The notes beneath the pieces are model-generated. The model saw nothing but the letters and a program-made list of their open reading frames with translations, was not told the origin of the DNA and did no database searches. Below, one piece after another: positions 28,701 through 37,611 of a stretch of DNA of 58,257 nucleotides. The position numbers and the translations under genes are program-made. This DNA is from a virus: IMG/VR virus record IMGVR_UViG_3300027971_002004, positions 1 to 58,257 of that record; one strand, 5' to 3'. Within the stretch, counting starts at the first letter, position 1. Each line of letters opens with the position of its first letter.

Positions 28701-31700
28701 TAGTAAACTCTAATGCAGTTCCATAATATGGTTGACCACCGTAATCAACATTTAATGCGTTAACACTTTGTGCATACACATAAGCGCCGGGATTACTTGC
28801 AGTTTCATTGTATACTGGCAAATAATCATACATATATACTGCACCTGCATTAACAAATGAATCTAAAAACTGTGTTGTGTTGTTGTCAAATAATGTATCA
28901 TTATCATAATTTTCATCATCAGATGCATCAAAAGTAGTCTCCGCATATCTAGAAGAAACAGGTGCTCCTACTATAAATGATCCTGCTGAATTAAATTTAA
29001 TCGTATGGCCAAATTCAGTTCTACCTTGACTATGCGGGTCATTAATTAATTGTGTTTGTGTATATATTTTTATACCTAATTGATTTAATATTTCTTTGTC
29101 TAATACTGATACAGTCAATTTAGCATTGATATATGCTAAATCTATACTAATAACTTGAATAGTTAAAATATTATCAATTGATGCTGAAGCGGTAACATTA
29201 GTAATATTAGCAGAAGCAATTGCACTAGCTACTAATGTTGCATCTCCTGCAGGTATGATTACTGAATAACCATTAATTAAAATAGTTACTTCTGCTGTTA
29301 CATCACATGGTGTATAACCTGTAATTATACCATAACTACCGCCGCCATATGTATAACGATATACTGCACCTTCTTGATTTTTATTGTTTATTTCGAAAGG
29401 AGCACCGATTAATATTTCATTTGCATAAGTATCTACATCTAAACTATATCCAAAGTTTGTTCCAACTTCTGGATTAGAATCCAATGATGTGAACTCTTGT
29501 GTTAATACAAACTCTGAACCACTAACATTTATGATATCACCTGCAGTTAATGAACCATATATGTTTATACTTGAGTTTGATACACCATATGAATTGTCAT
29601 CAATCAATGTTCCATTAACGCTAACAAATATAGGCTCATATTGTGCAATTAATGTCATGGTGCCAGCTGTATCTAATAATACTACTGTTGCACCACCTCT
29701 AGTTAATGACAACGTTACGGTTGACCCTACTATGGTTTTAATATAATAAACTTGATTTAATGATACTTCACCGTATACAATTCCTGTAAATATTACTGGC
29801 ATAGCAATTGATAAAGAAGTAACATTATCTAATGTAATAGCGTTGCTTAAAATACTTGATGCTGTTTTTGTCAGTGTGGTTGGTTGAAATATCAAACTAA
29901 ACGTTTGTGGAATATAAGGCAGACTAGTGTAAGGCGCTTCAAATGTTTGCACTATTCTTTCAAAAGAATATGCATATCCTAAATCATCGACCCCACTATC
30001 TTGATAAGGTGCACTTACAACAATATTATTTCCATAATAATTAGTAGCAATAGAATATCCAAAATTGTCACCGCCCGTTGATACAGTACCAGTACCTGAT
30101 TGTGTTGATGCATTACAAGTAAATTTTGTTCTTATTGTATTAGATGGCGCTCCTAATGCTATAAAATCAGTAGTTCCTATAGATTCTATAATGTACGTTC
30201 CACCTACATTCAAATTACCAACATTACTAATGGCAGGAGTATTGACAATATTTGAATATTCATATTGTCCAGTAAGTTGAGACTTACGATAAACATAAAC
30301 TAAATTTTGGTCAGATGCAGAAATATACAACCAATTTTGATCTCCTGATAGTGCAACAGATGAGCCCCAATCAAGTACAGAATTATTGTTAGGTGATTCT
30401 ATGACTTGATATTCTTGTAATTCATTTACTAATGTTGTAATAACCAATTCATAGATATATACTTTTCTATCAGAATAAGATGCACCGGTTGGCTGTGATA
30501 TTACAAATAAATTATCTGAATAAGAAATACTTGAGCCAAATGAAGTATCATTGGTTATTGTTTGAACAATACTATATGAATCAAATACCGGGCTATATGA
30601 ATACCGGTATGCGGCTCCAACTCCAGCATCAGTAACTAAGTATCCTAAATTAGGGGTGAGTGCTACCGCACTACCATATGTTATTGATCCAGTTTTAAAT
30701 AACTCATCATCATACAAATAGTTTAAACTTTTACGATATACTGCCCAAGAGCCGTCGTCATTTTCATCTACCCATACTTTATTTTTTACAAATTCACTAT
30801 CAAGTAAAGGCAATGTATTAATATCTTTAGGCGTCGCAACACGTTGTGATGAGAATTTAAAAGCTACCCCTTGTCCTAATATTGTAGTAGTTGAAGGAGA
30901 TATACTTAATAATATTGTTACTCTAAAATTATCAACAACCGATGAAACGATTCTATAACCATTAATATTACTGTTAAAATTAATAATAGCAAATGGTTGA
31001 TACTTGATTAAATTATGAGGAGTTGCAAACTGTATTGTTACAGTACCATTCATATTATTATTAGCGCCTATTACTTGACCAATACTAGACGGAGTATATA
31101 CTTGCCATGTGCTACTGTAATCTGCTAACCATACGTATTCATTTACATATAAGTTAGAAAGTGGTGTAACAGCAGTATTCAATCCATTGTAATAATAGGA
31201 TGATATCTTTACATCATTGAAATTAACATATCCTGCATCCGGGAATACTTTGTTTGGAGTATTAGTTGGTAATGTAGGTAATACATTAGGATTATTTATA
31301 GGTCTACCATAATTAAATATATTATATATAGGAACTTCTTGTTGTACTCCATTAGTATATACACCATTAGTTAAACCAACAATACTAGGATTGCTCGTTA
31401 ATAAATTTTGATTTAACCGAAAATCTACAAAGTTATTGTTTAAAACTCCACCAAACTCACCAGTCTTAATAGCCCAATTATCATATATATCATAATTAAT
31501 TCCACCCTGTGGTAATGATAATCCTTTAAAATTGTTTGCCGCAATTCTTGTACCTTTTTCTTTAATCAGATTTTTATAAACATTAACTTGTGTTATATCT
31601 GTTAAGTCTGCAAGTGCAAGATAATCACGTGGTCGATATCCAATCAATGACCAACTTAGTAAATCACTATCTTGGTCTAAATTGCTTTTATTTGTGTCAT

Positions 31701-34700
31701 AATATAAAGTACTCTCATATGAACGTGTGGAACTATTTGGTAAAAGACCTTTTTGAATTTCATTATAATCTGTTACTTTCCAATCTTGTTCTTCAAACAC
31801 TTCTTTTGCATTTAATACTTTTAATGCAAACCAATATCTGTTTTTATACTTAACAATACTGCCACGAGTATATTTTGAATTAGTATTCCATTCTTCTATA
31901 TTATCTTGATTTAAGATGAAGCCTTGTGCATCAACTGTACCATTCCATTCAGCAGATTTTGTGCCCCTAGTTAAAATACGATTTTGTCTTAATCCAGTAG
32001 TCAAATTATATAAAACATCGTTGAATACTGTTACATTATCAAAAACAACACCATGCTCAAAATTGCTAATATTAAATTGACCGTATGCAACAGTATCACC
32101 TTCATTTAATGGTCTAGCACTAAAGAATGTACTATCACGATTTATAGACAAATCTACACTTTGTATTGGGTAAAAGTTTTGATTCAATATAAAGTTTTGT
32201 TTTTGTAAAGTCAATGGTTGTACCACATGACTATCTTTATTAATTGTAATCAAATTAGCGGCTGGATTTAAGTTAACTAAACTACCTATCTCCCAACCAG
32301 ATTGTGACCAATATAATAATTCAGTAATCATTTGACGCCAGTTAACATCTATACCAGATTCAATCTGGTCAAATAATACACCCTGAGTTAATAAGAATTG
32401 ACCATAACTAGCAACAAATTGACATAACGATTGTATGTCAACAAATTCAGTACCATATGGAATTATATTAGTTTTTGTTTCAGTATAATCATTTGCAATC
32501 TGTACTGAAACATCTCCTACAGTAATTTTGTTATAATTACCATTAATTTTAGGTGTTACCGTTGTAAAATATGCTGTATCCTGTGAGTTGCCAAAGACTT
32601 TCCAACCGGCGCTTGTGCTTTGTATAATAACTCCACTGTACACAATAGTAGTTGTGGGTATGTTATCATACAATATCATACTATAGCTTTCGTCAGGAAT
32701 TAATAATGACGCATTTCTACTATTTGGTGTTCCTTTTTCTACATAGAAGCCAAGTAAACTTTTATCACTGAATCCGGCGAGTCTATAAATTAATCTTACA
32801 TCTAGATTATCAAACAAATCAGTAATATTCTGTGTTGCATCAACCCCCATTTGTTTTTCGTAATCGACTATCCAATTCACATAACTTGTCTTAGCGGTGC
32901 CATTACCATATATGGCAACATCGCTAATAATTAAATGACTACGATTATTAACTAGATACTGTTTAAACTCAGTACTATATTTGTAGTTGTCTACGTCAAA
33001 CCCTAAATTAAAGAATTGAGCAGGTTTAGTAAGGGCAAGAATCTTCATTAAATCAAAAGGCCAGCTACTACTTCTACGATAGCTAAATTCTGCAGGGCCA
33101 ACATCACCAACTACCCAATCATTGCGGAAAGTTCGTTGACTATAATTACCCATGACAGCATCAAAAGGAGATAACAAATTGCCAGCAGTATCTACTGGTA
33201 TGACTTGTAACAATTCTTCTCTAATAAATTCAGGTAACACAATTGGATCACCGTTATTCCAATTAATGCCCGCTGCCATATCTCCCCATAATATTAAGTT
33301 ATCGCTTGTATAAGGAGCAGGGCCGTATCTAGTAGTCCACCAACTTGGTTCATCAGTGAAGCCAATCATTTCCCATGGACTTATATTTGGTGTGCTAGTA
33401 TCATAGAAATATTCATATATACCTCTCCAAAATCCTTGTTCAAACGCTTGACCATTAATCTTATTACCTGATTGATTATAGTTGTAACTATACTGGTCAG
33501 TTGACTGATAGAATTGCTTCTTATATTCAATACGATTTTGACCAACCCAGTTTAAGAAATATTGGCTATATATCTGCAATACTTCATCATATGAATAATC
33601 AGTAGTTCTAAAGAATCCCGGTATAACATCATATTTGCTTATCGGAATTAAATCTGACAATTTTAAGTTATTATAAACCCTAGTCTCAAATTCTAATAGT
33701 GCTTGATCTCTAAAATCAACTAAATATCCATCAATATAATCACCATATAACTTAGTATAAGAACCATCATGCCCTAATATAAAATATGTTGGTTGTGAAT
33801 AATCAGAATCCAATACAACACTCGGTATAAATGAAGGGTATAAACCCAATTTAGTTGGTGTGTTTGGAACAAAACTGCCAAATGTTTGATTATATTCTTT
33901 AATAGTCACGATATCACCGGGTAACAAATCTTTTGTAATAGTAAGTGACGGACTATCTATGCTGACCGTATAATCTTGAGCTATAACTAATTGCACAGTT
34001 GAAGTGACATTATTAATCGTTGTCGTCAAATAAACTAATACACCATAATAATTAGCAGTATCAAAATTATATATACGTGTTAATGGGTATATACTTACAT
34101 CTAAAGAATTAGCAAAGGTGTATGTATTTGTAGTATATGCCGATTTACTTGGCAACATATCACTCCAGAAAAAAGGTTCTGAATTTGTTTTATTTGCAGT
34201 AATTTGATCTAGTGCATCATCTAATATGAACGACGGTGTTTGTCTTATAGTATATTCTGTTTTATCTATTGTATAAACTAATAGTGATTTGAAATTTATA
34301 TATTGTTGACTATTATATTGTAATGAGTTAAACAAATTATAATTTGGTGATCTTAATAGTGACCCCGATAATGCCAATGAAGCACTGTTCTGAATAATTT
34401 TAGTACCCCATGGCACAAGATTTCCTAAATCTCTATAATTATTTGAACCAAAAATGACACCGGTTGTGTTTGGATTATTATAGAAAATACTTTGATACTG
34501 CCCACGTATATCACCTACATTTACTACAGTCACATCATCATTGAATGGATTATTTTGCAAGTTGATAGGTATTTGATAATATGCAGTAGGACTTACTTGG
34601 TCACTTAATAATGTAATCTCAACTACGGTATCAATTAATGGATTAGGTACGGTAAAATTTACTATCGTAGAATTTTCTGTAATAGTAAAAGTGTATGTTG

Positions 34701-37578
34701 ATGTATCCTGTAATACATTATTAACATAAACTTGAATATTAGGCCATACAGTATCTATTGAGGCAGCTATATCGCATGTATAGGTTGTTGTTGCTTCAGA
34801 TGCAATATAGTCAAAAGAAAAGATTTGATATTGACGGCTCTCTGCAACTGCTGTTTGCCAACCTAATTGTCTAATAACATTTGTTCTAGAAGTATAATTA
34901 TATACATAACCGGTATTAACTTTTTGCGTGATGGGGGATGACCCTTGTACATAATTGAAAATGGCACTATTTAACGGCACATCAAAACTTATATCACCTA
35001 CGTTATTAACTGAGCTATAGCGAAGCGGGAATCCTAATATTATATCCTTTATACCTGAACCAATTCCATAGCTGAACAACTTGTTTCCTGCAAATGAGGT
35101 ACCAACATATACATCGGTATCACCAAAGCTAATTCCATCATTGTCAAAAACATCAAAATACGGAGCTTGATTAACTGTAGTTTTTTGTTGTGATAATAAC
35201 CATATTATACCATCAAAGTAAAAATTCTTACCTTGATTATTATAACCCTTAAAGGCAAAGGTACATTCTAATGGTAGTACTAATCCATCAATTGCTTCCG
35301 TAAGAGTAATTAAAGATGTTCCGGTACCTTGTATATCAGAGAATCTTACAACATAAATTTTATCTTTAACATTTGAATCTGTATCAGCAGAAAATACAAT
35401 TCTTGCACCATCGTATAATGAATAGTTATCGTTAGATAAATCATTTGCAACCAATGAAGATGTTGTAGTAGACACAATAGTAGTAGGATCATTCCATGCT
35501 ACGGTAAGAGTGATGGTAGTTGTTCCGCTAATATCAGTAATTGTTGTATTTCTAGGAAGGACATTAGTAGTGTCATTTATATATTGACCAATTTGAAACG
35601 CACCAGTAATATCATCTGAATCTATTGTAATAGTTGTAGACGTTCCGGTAGTACTTGCAATTTGAGCAGTATATGCTGTATATACTTCAACATCCGGCCA
35701 ATAGTTTTCTTGTCCAGCCACATAACTAAAGGCATCAGTTGTTCTATCATCAAAGAAATCAATAGGAGCTTTACCTATAACTCCGTTATCAAATAATCTT
35801 AAGTTAGGATAGAATTCAATAATAGGGCGTTTAGCTTTATTATCTTGTGTGGCATAAAGTGTTGCAATGTTAGGGTTATTATTATATGTTGCTGTTGCAT
35901 TAATTACGTCTACATGGAACCATCTATTACTACGACTCCATGCATTCTTATCAATACTATTTCTTGATATAGTAATATAGTCTTGATACAAAGGAATATA
36001 CAAAGTACTATCAAAATTACCTATATCATATGGCAATGAATCGTATGGTGTGTAAGTTCCTGTAGTAAAGGGTTCTGGCGCAATTAATGTACTAGTATCT
36101 AATAATTCAATGAATGTGCCTACACCTTCTACATAATACTCACCTTCTTTATAACTTCTAGGAAAAATGTCACCCGAGAAACTTACTTTAAGACCATTTG
36201 TAAAAACTACACCATTCGGCGAAGTATATTGTTCTTTTCCTAATATAGTAGTAATGTCTAATTGATTTGTTGAATTACTTTCAATTAATCTAATGATACC
36301 TACTTTGTTTGGACTAGTACCATCTTGGTAATATAATGTATCTAATACTGCGCTTTGGTAAGGGATAAGGTTAATAGAACCAAAATTATTACGATAGAAA
36401 TCTCTTGCCTTCCATGCTGTGCCGTAATTTGCTGTAATTTTTTGATTTGTGGGAATACTTCCAGCGTATACTAGTCTTAACACAGGATCGGATATTGAAC
36501 CTTCATATGTAATTGTATAGAACGTAGCAGACACATCAGTATAATATCCACCTTCATAGTTTGCAAAATTTGTACTATTTCCCGGAGGAGTATATGGTGC
36601 TCCTCCATTTGGTGAAACAGATGAACTAGTTTCTTCATCATAGGTAGTAGTGTCATAGAACTTAGAAATATACCCTTGTTCATTTACAACACCGGTGTTG
36701 TAGAACATTACGGTTAAACCTTCTAGACTTGTTACGCCATCTATATTTGTAACGGTGCTTAACAACTGACCATTAATGTTATCATATGGTGTAGTGGATA
36801 CAACATCTACTTGATTACTACCGGGGAAATTGTAATCATCTTGTGCATTTTTGTATGGTACATTAAATGTTACAACACCTACGGTGGCTCCATTATTCTC
36901 TACACCTAATACATCGCGGGTTTGCACGTTGAGCTGTTGTGGATCATACCCGGTTACGCCCGGTTTTCCCTGTATCCAAAATTCAGTAGGTTGATTTACT
37001 GTAAAAGTATATGTGCCGCCACGAATTAATGTTAGTGTAGGGTTTGTTGTTCCGGCAGGATTAACGTCACTAGAAATATTATATCCATTGGGTAAACTTT
37101 GAACAGTATAGTCAGCCGCAGTGTAAACAATATCAGTTGAAATATTAACAACCGGGGCGCCAGTTGGTAACCAATAATATTGATTAAAGTTAATAATTTT
37201 ATCTAGGTTAGTAAAACTATCCCATGAGTAGAATTCACTATTAAACAATCTATCATTGTTATTTGTAATAGCACCTTCTAATCTTAATGCATCAATTATA
37301 CCCGGATAACTAATGAAATCTTTAGCAGTACTAGTGTTTGTTTTTGTAAACACAACACCTGGATCTAATTGATAATCTATTCTTGTTTTAGTAGGTTCAA
37401 CTACATAATTGTCTTTAGCATTAATACCGTAACCAAATCTGCTACCAATGTAACCTTCGATTTGCATCGTGTTTGGTTGGTCAACAATTTGATCCAGAGT
37501 TGCACCTAAAAATTGTGCATTAGTGGGTGTTTGAAATATTTCTGGTAAAAAGTTTAGTGTTCTAATTCGTGCTGCCAT
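19765..37578 (-). CDS. Giant 5937-residue baseplate wedge/tail protein
   Basis: This uninterrupted frame follows gp6, where T4-like phages encode wedge proteins gp7/gp8, so a wedge or peripheral baseplate role is likely. The N-terminus (RTLNFLPEIFQTPTNAQFLG, then EFYSWDSF and NQYYWLPTG) resembles long wedge proteins of marine T4-like phages. Residues about 2295-2990 contain seven FG-GAP-like blades (FGYSIATNYYGNNIVVSAP, FGYSLDVDTYANEILIGAP). Residues about 2575-2640 and 3980-5640 hold ten or more copies of a 55-65-residue beta unit of the type PIIFTGTIFGGII with YYI and TTASGSM. Three copies of a GTTDF-type module interrupt these regions. Two SGLxRG segments occur (STLSGLTRGVNNT, and NTLSGLQRGANGT near the C-terminus). 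T4 gp7 is about 1030 residues, so this is several-fold larger. No enzyme motif was seen. Confidence 0.9.
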   Translation of the reverse strand: MAARIRTLNFLPEIFQTPTNAQFLGATLDQIVDQPNTMQIEGYIGSRFGYGINAKDNYVVEPTKTRIDYQLDPGVVFTKTNTSTAKDFISYPGIIDALRLEGAITNNNDRLFNSEFYSWDSFTNLDKIINFNQYYWLPTGAPVVNISTDIVYTAADYTVQSLPNGYNISSDVNPAGTTNPTLTLIRGGTYTFTVNQPTEFWIQGKPGVTGYDPQQLNVQTRDVLGVENNGATVGVVTFNVPYKNAQDDYNFPGSNQVDVVSTTPYDNINGQLLSTVTNIDGVTSLEGLTVMFYNTGVVNEQGYISKFYDTTTYDEETSSSVSPNGGAPYTPPGNSTNFANYEGGYYTDVSATFYTITYEGSISDPVLRLVYAGSIPTNQKITANYGTAWKARDFYRNNFGSINLIPYQSAVLDTLYYQDGTSPNKVGIIRLIESNSTNQLDITTILGKEQYTSPNGVVFTNGLKVSFSGDIFPRSYKEGEYYVEGVGTFIELLDTSTLIAPEPFTTGTYTPYDSLPYDIGNFDSTLYIPLYQDYITISRNSIDKNAWSRSNRWFHVDVINATATYNNNPNIATLYATQDNKAKRPIIEFYPNLRLFDNGVIGKAPIDFFDDRTTDAFSYVAGQENYWPDVEVYTAYTAQIASTTGTSTTITIDSDDITGAFQIGQYINDTTNVLPRNTTITDISGTTTITLTVAWNDPTTIVSTTTSSLVANDLSNDNYSLYDGARIVFSADTDSNVKDKIYVVRFSDIQGTGTSLITLTEAIDGLVLPLECTFAFKGYNNQGKNFYFDGIIWLLSQQKTTVNQAPYFDVFDNDGISFGDTDVYVGTSFAGNKLFSYGIGSGIKDIILGFPLRYSSVNNVGDISFDVPLNSAIFNYVQGSSPITQKVNTGYVYNYTSRTNVIRQLGWQTAVAESRQYQIFSFDYIASEATTTYTCDIAASIDTVWPNIQVYVNNVLQDTSTYTFTITENSTIVNFTVPNPLIDTVVEITLLSDQVSPTAYYQIPINLQNNPFNDDVTVVNVGDIRGQYQSIFYNNPNTTGVIFGSNNYRDLGNLVPWGTKIIQNSASLALSGSLLRSPNYNLFNSLQYNSQQYINFKSLLVYTIDKTEYTIRQTPSFILDDALDQITANKTNSEPFFWSDMLPSKSAYTTNTYTFANSLDVSIYPLTRIYNFDTANYYGVLVYLTTTINNVTSTVQLVIAQDYTVSIDSPSLTITKDLLPGDIVTIKEYNQTFGSFVPNTPTKLGLYPSFIPSVVLDSDYSQPTYFILGHDGSYTKLYGDYIDGYLVDFRDQALLEFETRVYNNLKLSDLIPISKYDVIPGFFRTTDYSYDEVLQIYSQYFLNWVGQNRIEYKKQFYQSTDQYSYNYNQSGNKINGQAFEQGFWRGIYEYFYDTSTPNISPWEMIGFTDEPSWWTTRYGPAPYTSDNLILWGDMAAGINWNNGDPIVLPEFIREELLQVIPVDTAGNLLSPFDAVMGNYSQRTFRNDWVVGDVGPAEFSYRRSSSWPFDLMKILALTKPAQFFNLGFDVDNYKYSTEFKQYLVNNRSHLIISDVAIYGNGTAKTSYVNWIVDYEKQMGVDATQNITDLFDNLDVRLIYRLAGFSDKSLLGFYVEKGTPNSRNASLLIPDESYSMILYDNIPTTTIVYSGVIIQSTSAGWKVFGNSQDTAYFTTVTPKINGNYNKITVGDVSVQIANDYTETKTNIIPYGTEFVDIQSLCQFVASYGQFLLTQGVLFDQIESGIDVNWRQMITELLYWSQSGWEIGSLVNLNPAANLITINKDSHVVQPLTLQKQNFILNQNFYPIQSVDLSINRDSTFFSARPLNEGDTVAYGQFNISNFEHGVVFDNVTVFNDVLYNLTTGLRQNRILTRGTKSAEWNGTVDAQGFILNQDNIEEWNTNSKYTRGSIVKYKNRYWFALKVLNAKEVFEEQDWKVTDYNEIQKGLLPNSSTRSYESTLYYDTNKSNLDQDSDLLSWSLIGYRPRDYLALADLTDITQVNVYKNLIKEKGTRIAANNFKGLSLPQGGINYDIYDNWAIKTGEFGGVLNNNFVDFRLNQNLLTSNPSIVGLTNGVYTNGVQQEVPIYNIFNYGRPINNPNVLPTLPTNTPNKVFPDAGYVNFNDVKISSYYYNGLNTAVTPLSNLYVNEYVWLADYSSTWQVYTPSSIGQVIGANNNMNGTVTIQFATPHNLIKYQPFAIINFNSNINGYRIVSSVVDNFRVTILLSISPSTTTILGQGVAFKFSSQRVATPKDINTLPLLDSEFVKNKVWVDENDDGSWAVYRKSLNYLYDDELFKTGSITYGSAVALTPNLGYLVTDAGVGAAYRYSYSPVFDSYSIVQTITNDTSFGSSISYSDNLFVISQPTGASYSDRKVYIYELVITTLVNELQEYQVIESPNNNSVLDWGSSVALSGDQNWLYISASDQNLVYVYRKSQLTGQYEYSNIVNTPAISNVGNLNVGGTYIIESIGTTDFIALGAPSNTIRTKFTCNASTQSGTGTVSTGGDNFGYSIATNYYGNNIVVSAPYQDSGVDDLGYAYSFERIVQTFEAPYTSLPYIPQTFSLIFQPTTLTKTASSILSNAITLDNVTSLSIAMPVIFTGIVYGEVSLNQVYYIKTIVGSTVTLSLTRGGATVVLLDTAGTMTLIAQYEPIFVSVNGTLIDDNSYGVSNSSINIYGSLTAGDIINVSGSEFVLTQEFTSLDSNPEVGTNFGYSLDVDTYANEILIGAPFEINNKNQEGAVYRYTYGGGSYGIITGYTPCDVTAEVTILINGYSVIIPAGDATLVASAIASANITNVTASASIDNILTIQVISIDLAYINAKLTVSVLDKEILNQLGIKIYTQTQLINDPHSQGRTEFGHTIKFNSAGSFIVGAPVSSRYAETTFDASDDENYDNDTLFDNNTTQFLDSFVNAGAVYMYDYLPVYNETASNPGAYVYAQSVNALNVDYGGQPYYGTALEFTNEYAMIGTPNFRPGYNNGQVVIYNNATGTPDWSMYRNSAPIVNIDAIQNAQLYSVSTNNTLDNLDYIDPLQGKILGAVRQNLDVISNADPANYNSPDATNKGSAVWGSGELGKLWFDTTTTKFVNYHQSDDVVYNSVWWGRVFPGSDVKVYSWVTSDVLPIAYQGPGTPNDFDNYVIQYKLNSTGSIVPVYYYWVRNTNIVFSKMGKTLSDTICESYISTPLATGISYMAPIQPNVFGLYNCTSDINANDTALHIGFATGTNDDVSHSVYSLIRSQYADDFLPGLPGIGDTLVPESLYNKMLESLSGVDQTGGVVPDPQLPKPVQSGILVRPRQSFFYNRFKALENYLTFYNEVLSQYPLTETSSLKFLFTKGEINPSTVGNPNWSGQPLFFYNTQDYWEVINWWAPGYDNNTKSSLLVESYYDLATINAQLGLIVTVNKNGDGLQETYVYDGIIWNRIGLQNGTIQFKSSLWDYAEARLGFGDNFFDTTPYDTFPSEETRYIIRALNEELPSSLLLYRNEALILLFEYIVSESIESQNYLPWLNKTSFIDVGHTIRELLPLEVYQSDNQEFLSGYLNEVKPYHVVIKDFLFKYTGSDNYLGNITDFDLPAEYSTQYEQYITPELVYSNPSNINQYLPSDPIWQTKPYVNWFNNQGLSITGITGYPITILSSYLTLNSSAMVVDNVYGFPTTGVVLIGTEQIAYSSVDRAYSTLSGLTRGVNNTPITNHIPGEQIIIDLPPILLLNGGRGYAEPPKVIAYIDTTIYPAPRRAAILEPVMNLDTILRIDVIDPGDGYQVLPEIIIDPSEIVTFPSTVVDVSTRTITLQTQFVQTGDLVKYYVGTDTTPIGGLDEGQYYYLAVLESNPFYVVALYTTYADALQDHDRVLFTNTGSGDNNKIAVSARASCVSTSAPVRENNIKLKFDRTTYTSRVTEWAPNNFYGSFYAGLFNNSTRIASSSITLESTQPPVDTILASAQGATFEIQDVTNDQLLVWSSLVRSVSETIHSGSINLVRLTYSSTEPNASGSTIGFYVGMPIKFTGAVGPVIVNETIYYVAEIINESDFSISTTAGGSVLILTNYNVTAAGMSCYAGEVTNTAIVTIAYPGILNVTTTETTSNFITVPLLPTGTGGTAGFYVGLPVYFVGSVFGGIVENETYYITTVIDSETFTISTDNDPLILNVTGTVDLGDKVTVSSTLELAVNNPIIFTGTIFGGIIAGQVYYIRSIVDGTHITIADVLNGGAVPLTTASGSCTLTSQTTALPLTNATGSMTMNVGLPVSPGQVNGQQFTFYPTIDSVGVAVSGTNTTLLTRDIVATTDNGNYLYVSYLSGGITNIYNNLPFKVTSSIGGLSTSTLYYVLSNGTLSVEVASSSSSTNTFTLSTGETTIGFYVDMPISFSGLVYGNTVALVTYYINSYVTGGDQFTITDKLGGVLATEIESGKTYTIYSLGTTDFTTLGASSNTKGLSFVASRDGTISDGTGRASAQFILTTFNGSMTLTADNPYVTLSASLGGSEVTLTTQIKETIFIQNPTLVPTFNVGTKLGGYIIDIINPGAGYTFDNVITIPGTALTFNGVSGLSPLNDLVLTVSNVDVITSTPFVSNGTITGVIGSGTSGGDVNQYYLKVITAIECEVYSDALMTVPVNGITLGTEYSLGDYVFLPEPFYFNQSIVKYNNAVWQCIISNNDNEFILGKWELMDSGDRKLNELDRIVGYYQPNVNMPGLDLTQLVSGIIYPNGTYLGNAFAPEDQYTLDTELQDKSFNLIADTIYNVQGDPFLSGYGPEELVPGLISDNLSMIVTTRPGTDWDASIYGHVGFNVVSTEIMPNTNQTEFSFNRIVENPANMSLFDIDYSNNLSTRIYNFTVDWVNKIITLSAPLASTRGLRLDLYEVGNGDQLVKSNSQVIPFVDNIITGFVEMPLNCNYSASRFNGSGVIRPTTDPKEVTAIETDALDNGIVCDNVDYFLVNSPITFEGAVFGGITTNTTYYVKTLSHITNKITVSTTSVSGIAGPTFDVTSGTGSMLVNIQSTNGLVWTDPIIIHNGTNLVLGEQGIISETMSGTNTIIVNSTDHYEVGDTIIFSNAIEIGSFAECGLMAQTTYYITSIIGNEFTVSTTLGGSDVVLNDATGIALCVTNDYAITLADQGITAKLVFSSQYNQNDDFVVLSIFGETAPIQYGYTVPETQIFTLTNTTTEFVLRNFVGQDNADNAIVEYNGLRLTNNADYTINSATGTLNLSFTPSVGSIISVTTYNLTDRQYLNTTYGGTFGGSSTTILTIGNTTHNVGSYDQNVPTAQTYDQNTPSVVPYDMNLNYLTLSLGDTSSLTVNDAIRFNSPTLGGIIANQIYYVLQIINSTDFTISENPGGESIILTTDSGSMIGITNPPTVANIVSINNTIVNTIASTNISNTTAPHTITGGLTTGFIIGQSIMFKDSTATGFGNVLANGKVYYISYVDPNGVDFEVSDTINLATNVPGSPITVTTASGSMVAYVGGNESIVVTTGIPHNLSEDDLVRIDSVLGSTELNNNTYYAKVINPTQIGLYYTSYNPTLSYVNSPVTQVSSYYGNGYVWLDRLFTLETTNVYSTNVSTNGITVASTSQLIPGTPLVFTGTAFGGIQSLVTAGSFIIGNTYQITETGTTTWTNIGSLNNDSGTTFVATGVGSGTGIATAIYYVNEITSAYEFSVTAVRDGEIYQLTTATGSMNVTQWEQTNVDRLWVTVNGYRIPSSGLYLNSQNNLSILTVIQPGDVVIITNMIPTATPNETVYIENVNKSNQQSIFRSNTLTRTWLTYGLQDVDDVIYVEDVSRVTESIIQEVTAPAVSVDDTMSIGLNGDKSAISQVIVYNNTTSLTIDPADYTIVVENVAPVLLIDINPSTPAIAPGDDLTITVILGNLIYINGEQIRYTTVNFDENTLSGLQRGANGTGKQTYIPKYTTVYGVLPSNMLPELYNGFSWNSFNYNLVDGDPLQISTTYPANFLNADVP

Positions 37579-37601
37579 TATAACTCTCTGTTATTATATA
37601 G

Positions 37602-37611
37602 TACTTATCTT
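37602..37611 (-). promoter_or_regulatory. Late-promoter-like AAGATAAGTA before the giant gene
   Basis: On the minus strand AAGATAAGTA overlaps the gp6 stop codon (TAA) and is followed by TATATAATAACAGAGAG and the giant gene's ATG. It is one base different from the AAGATAAATA motif found at other junctions. Confidence 0.35.
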
